Of a DNA stretch of 64,000 nt, positions 59,952 to 64,000 are shown one piece after another. The translations under genes were made by a program, and so were the position numbers. Position 1 is the stretch's first letter; the number at the start of each line of letters is the position of its first letter. The DNA lies in NCBI GenBank assembly GCA_027186245.1, contig CP114491.1:10909501-10973500 (forward strand), read 5' to 3'. Under the pieces are notes generated by a model that was not told the origin of the DNA, did no database searches, and was given only the letters and a program-made list of their open reading frames with translations. This DNA is from Coriaria nepalensis. Taxonomy: Eukaryota > Streptophyta > Magnoliopsida > Cucurbitales > Coriariaceae.

Positions 59952-61154
59952 GGGTGGGCTTCCCCTTGTATGGACTACTTCACATGCAGCACAGTGAGCA
60001 CCAATTCCATAAAAATGGAAAGCGAATGCATTAGAAATGGAAGCGATAACAGGGATTAGCAATGTAGGAGGCAGTATCTGCTACCTACCCTATTAGACGG
60101 AAATGGCAGGAGAAGGAATGAAGATGATTGTGAGATTAGGTGAAATTGAGCATGGATTTGGGGAGTCTGAAATTAGGGTTTATAGAAGAAGTGGAAGGTG
60201 CGAAGGGAGTAAGGTAAGGTGATCGAAGTCAAAGAAAGATGATCGGAGTTTGTTTCGTTTTTCTGAATTACTTTCTAATATTTGGGACGGCTTAAGCTTG
60301 AGATTGCAAACAAGTAAAGATCTGATTTCAGAGTAAAAGATTAAAACCCTACTGCTAGTCTGCTAGTCTGCTAGTCTGCTAGTTTGCTAGTGCTGCTCTT
60401 CTGTGATAACGACTGTCAAGTGAAAAGGGTGTTTAGAGAGAGAAGCGGAACTCAATTAAAATATATTACAAAAATAATAATAAAATACCCACGCTCTATG
60501 TCAGCAAGTGAAAGGCACCGGGGAGAGCGAGTATTGGAGCGTAGACACCACTCAACTATTTTTATAACGACTGTGTCAAAATAATACTATTTTTATATAA
60601 TAATAATTAAAAATTAAACATATATAAATGATAGATGTCTATTTTTAATTAACCATATTTATTTCATTACCTCAAAAAACTATAACCTAATATCTTTGTA
60701 ACTATACATCTTTGTGAATTTATATTTAACCGTCACTGTCCCAAACGACTACCCTTTTCCATTTCTCCAGATTTCTGTCATTATCTTCCACTAACCATTT
60801 ACATCTTCCACTGTAACTCACACTTTGCACCATATACGTCTGAATAATAAAAACAATTCTTCAACTGGAGAATAAGGAAACTAACAGCTAATTGCCAACG
60901 ATCATGTTATCATCAACATTCACAGTGCCATTACATCCTTCATATATAGAGCCTTCATATATATATCTATATATATATTGGATTGCTAATTCCTCCATTT
61001 TAAGGCTTCATGTAGAAATTGAATACATCCATTCCAAATATACATGGTATTATGTAAACGAATTGAAGCTACACAATGCAAGAAAAATAAATAAAATTCA
61101 CAACATTTATGTAGGACCGATCAATCTGTAAAGTTGTTAGCGTAAATTGGTCAA
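59952..61154 (-). promoter_or_regulatory. Upstream region and leader of DEK1
   Basis: 1.2 kb between the DEK1 start and the end of the kinase gene, which lies on the same strand. The part near DEK1 (59952-60300) is probably transcribed leader. It contains a five-copy repeat of CTGCTAGT at 60352-60391. The remainder is AT-rich with no supported gene; the part next to 61155 should hold the kinase 3' untranslated region. Confidence 0.45.
60352..60391. repeat. Five tandem copies of an 8-bp unit upstream of DEK1
   Basis: The unit CTGCTAGT is repeated four times exactly and once with one change, about 400 bp before the DEK1 start codon on the minus strand. An 8-bp minisatellite. Confidence 0.9.
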
Positions 61155-61617
61155 TCAAGCAGTTGCTTGTTCCCTTATTGTCTCCTCAGCATCTGGGATT
61201 TCACCCAGCACAGATAAACTAGGCGTTGATACTTGACTGGTGGAAACCTCATGATCATGATCACTAGGGAGGTGGGCTTGCAAGGGTTCCAAAGAATCAA
61301 CAATATCTCGCATCAAGGGCCTTGCTTTCGGGTTACGATTCAAGCAATGATAAGCCAGCATGCCCGCCTTGTGAACTCCTTTCACAGGATAATCTCCCCC
61401 TAGTCTTGGATCTATGATGCCCAGCAGTTTCTTCTTCTCTTTTAGCAGTGGAAGAGCCCATTCTGCAAGGTTCTGCTCTCGGGCTGGTCGTGACTTGTCC
61501 AACGACTTTCTTCCTGTCACTAGTTCTAGAAGCACCACACCAAAGCTATACACATCACTTCTTGGGGTCAGATGTCCTGTGCAGATTAAGTAATCATAGA
61601 TCATACACTTCCCAGCA

Positions 61618-61648
<31 letters not shown>

Positions 61649-63557
61649 CTATAATAAGATCATCCTCGACTTGCCTGTCATAATATACTCTGGAGCTGCA
61701 TAACCGTATGTTCCCATTATACGAGTAGAGACATGAGACTTGTCACCAACCGGTCCATCTTTTGCAAGACCAAAGTCAGATAGCTTTGCATTATAGTCCT
61801 GTTCTTGCAGCATGCAAATCAATCAAGAATGTTAACAATGAACCAAATCCAAATTACACCAACTGAATCGAAGAGAACTTGATTGTTAGAACATGTATAC
61901 ACAGATATCTAGCTAGCAAGTAGACCAACCGAGTCCAGGAGAATATTAGATGTTTTGAAATCCCGATATATGACAGGTTTCTCTGCTTCATGGAGGAAGG
62001 CGAGCCCCTTGGCAGCACCAAAAGCAATTTTCATTCTGATGGTCCACGGCAGAGGAAGCATTACTTCTGCATTTTATAGAATAAAATATATCAACATTCT
62101 GGTACGTACTATACACATCATGGAATGATCGTGATGCTAGCTCCTCCAATGTCATCACTCATAATCAAATATCCCTTCTTGAGCAGAAACGGACATGCAG
62201 GAGAATGTGTTTAATCTCGTGTCCCTCTGCATTAAAGTGTAAGTCATATGAATTAATCAGAGTAGCCACTTACTTGAAAATAAATTATTTTCTACACTTC
62301 CTCGAGCCATGAACTCGTATATGAGAACGCGATGTTCATCTTCACAGCAGTATCCGATCAAATGGACCAAATTGGGATGGGAAAGCTGCCCCAAGAATAT
62401 GACTTCTGCCTGGAAAAAGAGTAGGAACAGGCAATGTGAACATCAGGGAAGATTTAAAAAAAGTAAAATTGTTACTGAAAAAAGAAAGAATTAGAAAAAG
62501 AAAAGAAAAGAAAGAAAGAGAATGGAAACACTAATTACCAGCCATTCTCTATGGCCTTGATAGCTGTTATCACCATCATGGACCTTAACAGCAACTGGAA
62601 GAGACGGGAGGCCTTGTCTTAGATCCTCAGAGATAAAGCCTTTGTAAACACTTCCAAATCCTCCTCCCCCCAACAAGCTACCTTGTCTAAAGTTTGAAGT
62701 AATCATCTTCAGCTCATCGAAAGTGAAAGCAGTCAATGGGTTTGTAGCTAAATCGCGGCGAAAGTCTTCAACTTCTTTGGGATTTGAGGGTAATTTGCTG
62801 TAGTCCTTTTTTTTATCCGCTGAAGGGCTCTGGTCTTTTGGAGACTCTGAAAAACAACGAGTGAGAGAAAAAAGGAACACTTTTAACTGTAATGTGGGTT
62901 TGGAAAGGATCAAGGAAGAGAGAGAGAGCTGATCAAAAGGATCATTCTGAAGAGGCCTAACATCAAAACATATGCAGACATTTAATTTGTGTGATTAAGA
63001 CACAGAACTCATAGAAGCAACAGATTCCCGTGTGAAAGCCAAATTAGAAAAGGCTAGGTCAACGAAACTACGTACTAAGATAAGAGCGAACGCACTTATA
63101 TATTGTTGTAAGTATAAGTGGAGCATATATGGACGGTGTAGGGAAATAGAAATACAAATAAAAACGAGGAAACAGAAACACAAAATAACATACTAGCCTA
63201 AGCCAGTATGATATGCTGATGAGATGGAGCAAAAGCTCCCAACAACCAAGAGTATTAAACAGAGACTTTATGTATGAAGTTATGAATGAATGAGATGGTC
63301 TTTGTGAAAATTGAAGACAATCTTTTATCCCAGTAGATATTATAAAGAAGAACAATAAAAAGGTGAAAAAGGAAAAAGGCTACCAATCAGCCATAACATA
63401 CAGAAAAAGAAAAAAAAAAAAAAAGGAGAGCATGATCAAGGGCATCAAAGCGTTAAGTAGGAGAAAAGAGGACGACGTTCCATGACAACCAACCTGACTT
63501 GGCATTAGATGAAACTCTGTAAACTTCAGGCTCCCACCTGAACCAGCAATTGCCCAT
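61155..63557 (-). CDS. PBL16: PBL16-like receptor-like cytoplasmic kinase (RLCK subfamily VII)
   Basis: Six minus-strand exons: 63557-63494, 62846-62539, 62409-62274, 62066-61930, 61798-61675, 61576-61155 (1191 nt, 396 residues). The start gives MGNCWF, with Gly2 for myristoylation and Cys4 for palmitoylation, so the protein should sit at the plasma membrane. Kinase landmarks: GGGGFG loop at 81-86, Lys109 in [15 protein letters not shown] with Asp205, DFG at 223-225, then an activation segment with GTYGYAAPE and [16 protein letters not shown]. The Arg before the catalytic Asp makes it an RD kinase. The insert after [11 protein letters not shown] and the [15 protein letters not shown] block are those of Arabidopsis PBL16 (At5g56460); PBL8 is the next closest. 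RLCK-VII kinases pass signals from pattern receptors to downstream immune or growth outputs; the receptor for this one is not known from sequence. Intron 5 has a GC donor and a run of 14 AT repeats. Confidence 0.92.
61621..61648. repeat. AT dinucleotide microsatellite in kinase intron 5
   Basis: Fourteen uninterrupted AT repeats between the GC donor of exon 5 and the acceptor of exon 6. The intron is only about 98 bp long, so the repeat makes up more than a quarter of it. Confidence 0.95.
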
Positions 63558-64000
63558 TGAGGAGAAGATTGAACCAGAACGGGGGAAAAGAGGAAATGAA
63601 GGGAAAAAAAAAACCCCACTCTCTCACCAACCACACATCGTCAAAACCAAAACTAAAGATCCTCCATTTTACTTATATGTATCTAATACACAAGAAAACA
63701 AAGAGAATTTCCCCTAGGACAGAATACATATATATAAAAAAAAAGGGTAGATACTACGATGATGAACGAGAAGAAGAAATCCAATCTCGAAGGTGTTGGT
63801 CTCTTGATAGTAATGATGGGATTTTGAGTATAAGGCTATTCGGCTATGGCGGAAAGGGGCCCACAATACCTTTTTCTTTTAAAGGGTCCTTTTATAAAAG
63901 CATTTTGTTTTGTTTTGATTGGAAACATGCTGTTTGTGGGTCGTGCCGAATTCCATTTTCTTGTTTCTTTAGAATTTTAGTGCGCGCGCTTATACACAAG
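63558..64000 (-). promoter_or_regulatory. Leader and promoter region of the PBL16-like gene
   Basis: A TATATATA stretch at about 63728-63737, read on the minus strand as TTTTATATATATG, lies roughly 170 bp before the start codon and is a plausible TATA box. The rest up to the window edge has no recognisable coding sequence. Confidence 0.4.

Overview
The window is nuclear DNA of a eudicot plant. It is AT-rich, its genes are split by many short GT-AG introns, and every recognisable protein is of plant type. I cannot name the species. No CRISPR array, operon, rRNA or convincing tRNA gene is visible. Exons were joined by eye from splice sites and family similarity, and reading phase was checked across every junction.

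Left to right: an AT-rich stretch with a decayed LINE (1-2960, minus); an RTM2-like HSP20 membrane protein (3299-4153, minus); a Rieske oxygenase of the PTC52 family that looks broken (4977-7130, plus); a four-helix membrane protein (7700-8269, plus); a SUB1-like O-fucosyltransferase-related protein in one exon (10917-12602, plus); an organellar peptidyl-tRNA hydrolase (13085-14520, minus); the mitochondrial dicarboxylate/tricarboxylate carrier DTC (15363-17126, plus); a 3' fragment of an elongation factor P family gene (18035-19289, minus); Mediator subunit MED13 in 22 exons (21825-36158, plus); a motif-rich repeat tract (about 36540-37400); the phytocalpain DEK1 in 30 exons (38204-59951, minus); and a PBL16-like receptor-like cytoplasmic kinase in 6 exons (61155-63557, minus).

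The two large genes, MED13 and DEK1, are convergent and fill about 60% of the window. My joined reading frames are 1974 codons (MED13) and 2161 codons (DEK1), close to the known family lengths, so both look intact. The genes do not form a pathway. They are ordinary neighbours concerned with transcription control, epidermal cell fate, immune-type signalling, mitochondrial transport and organellar translation.

The unusual content is mostly in introns. It includes a young Copia retrotransposon with a CTATA target duplication, antisense in DEK1 intron 12; an 810-bp foldback element with a 9-bp target duplication in MED13 intron 18; a MITE-like element in DEK1 intron 18; and two independent cases (MED13 exon 13, DEK1 exon 12) where the 3' end of an exon plus its splice donor has been copied into the next intron. 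Four GC-AG introns occur among about 73. I did not find a convincing new multi-gene system.
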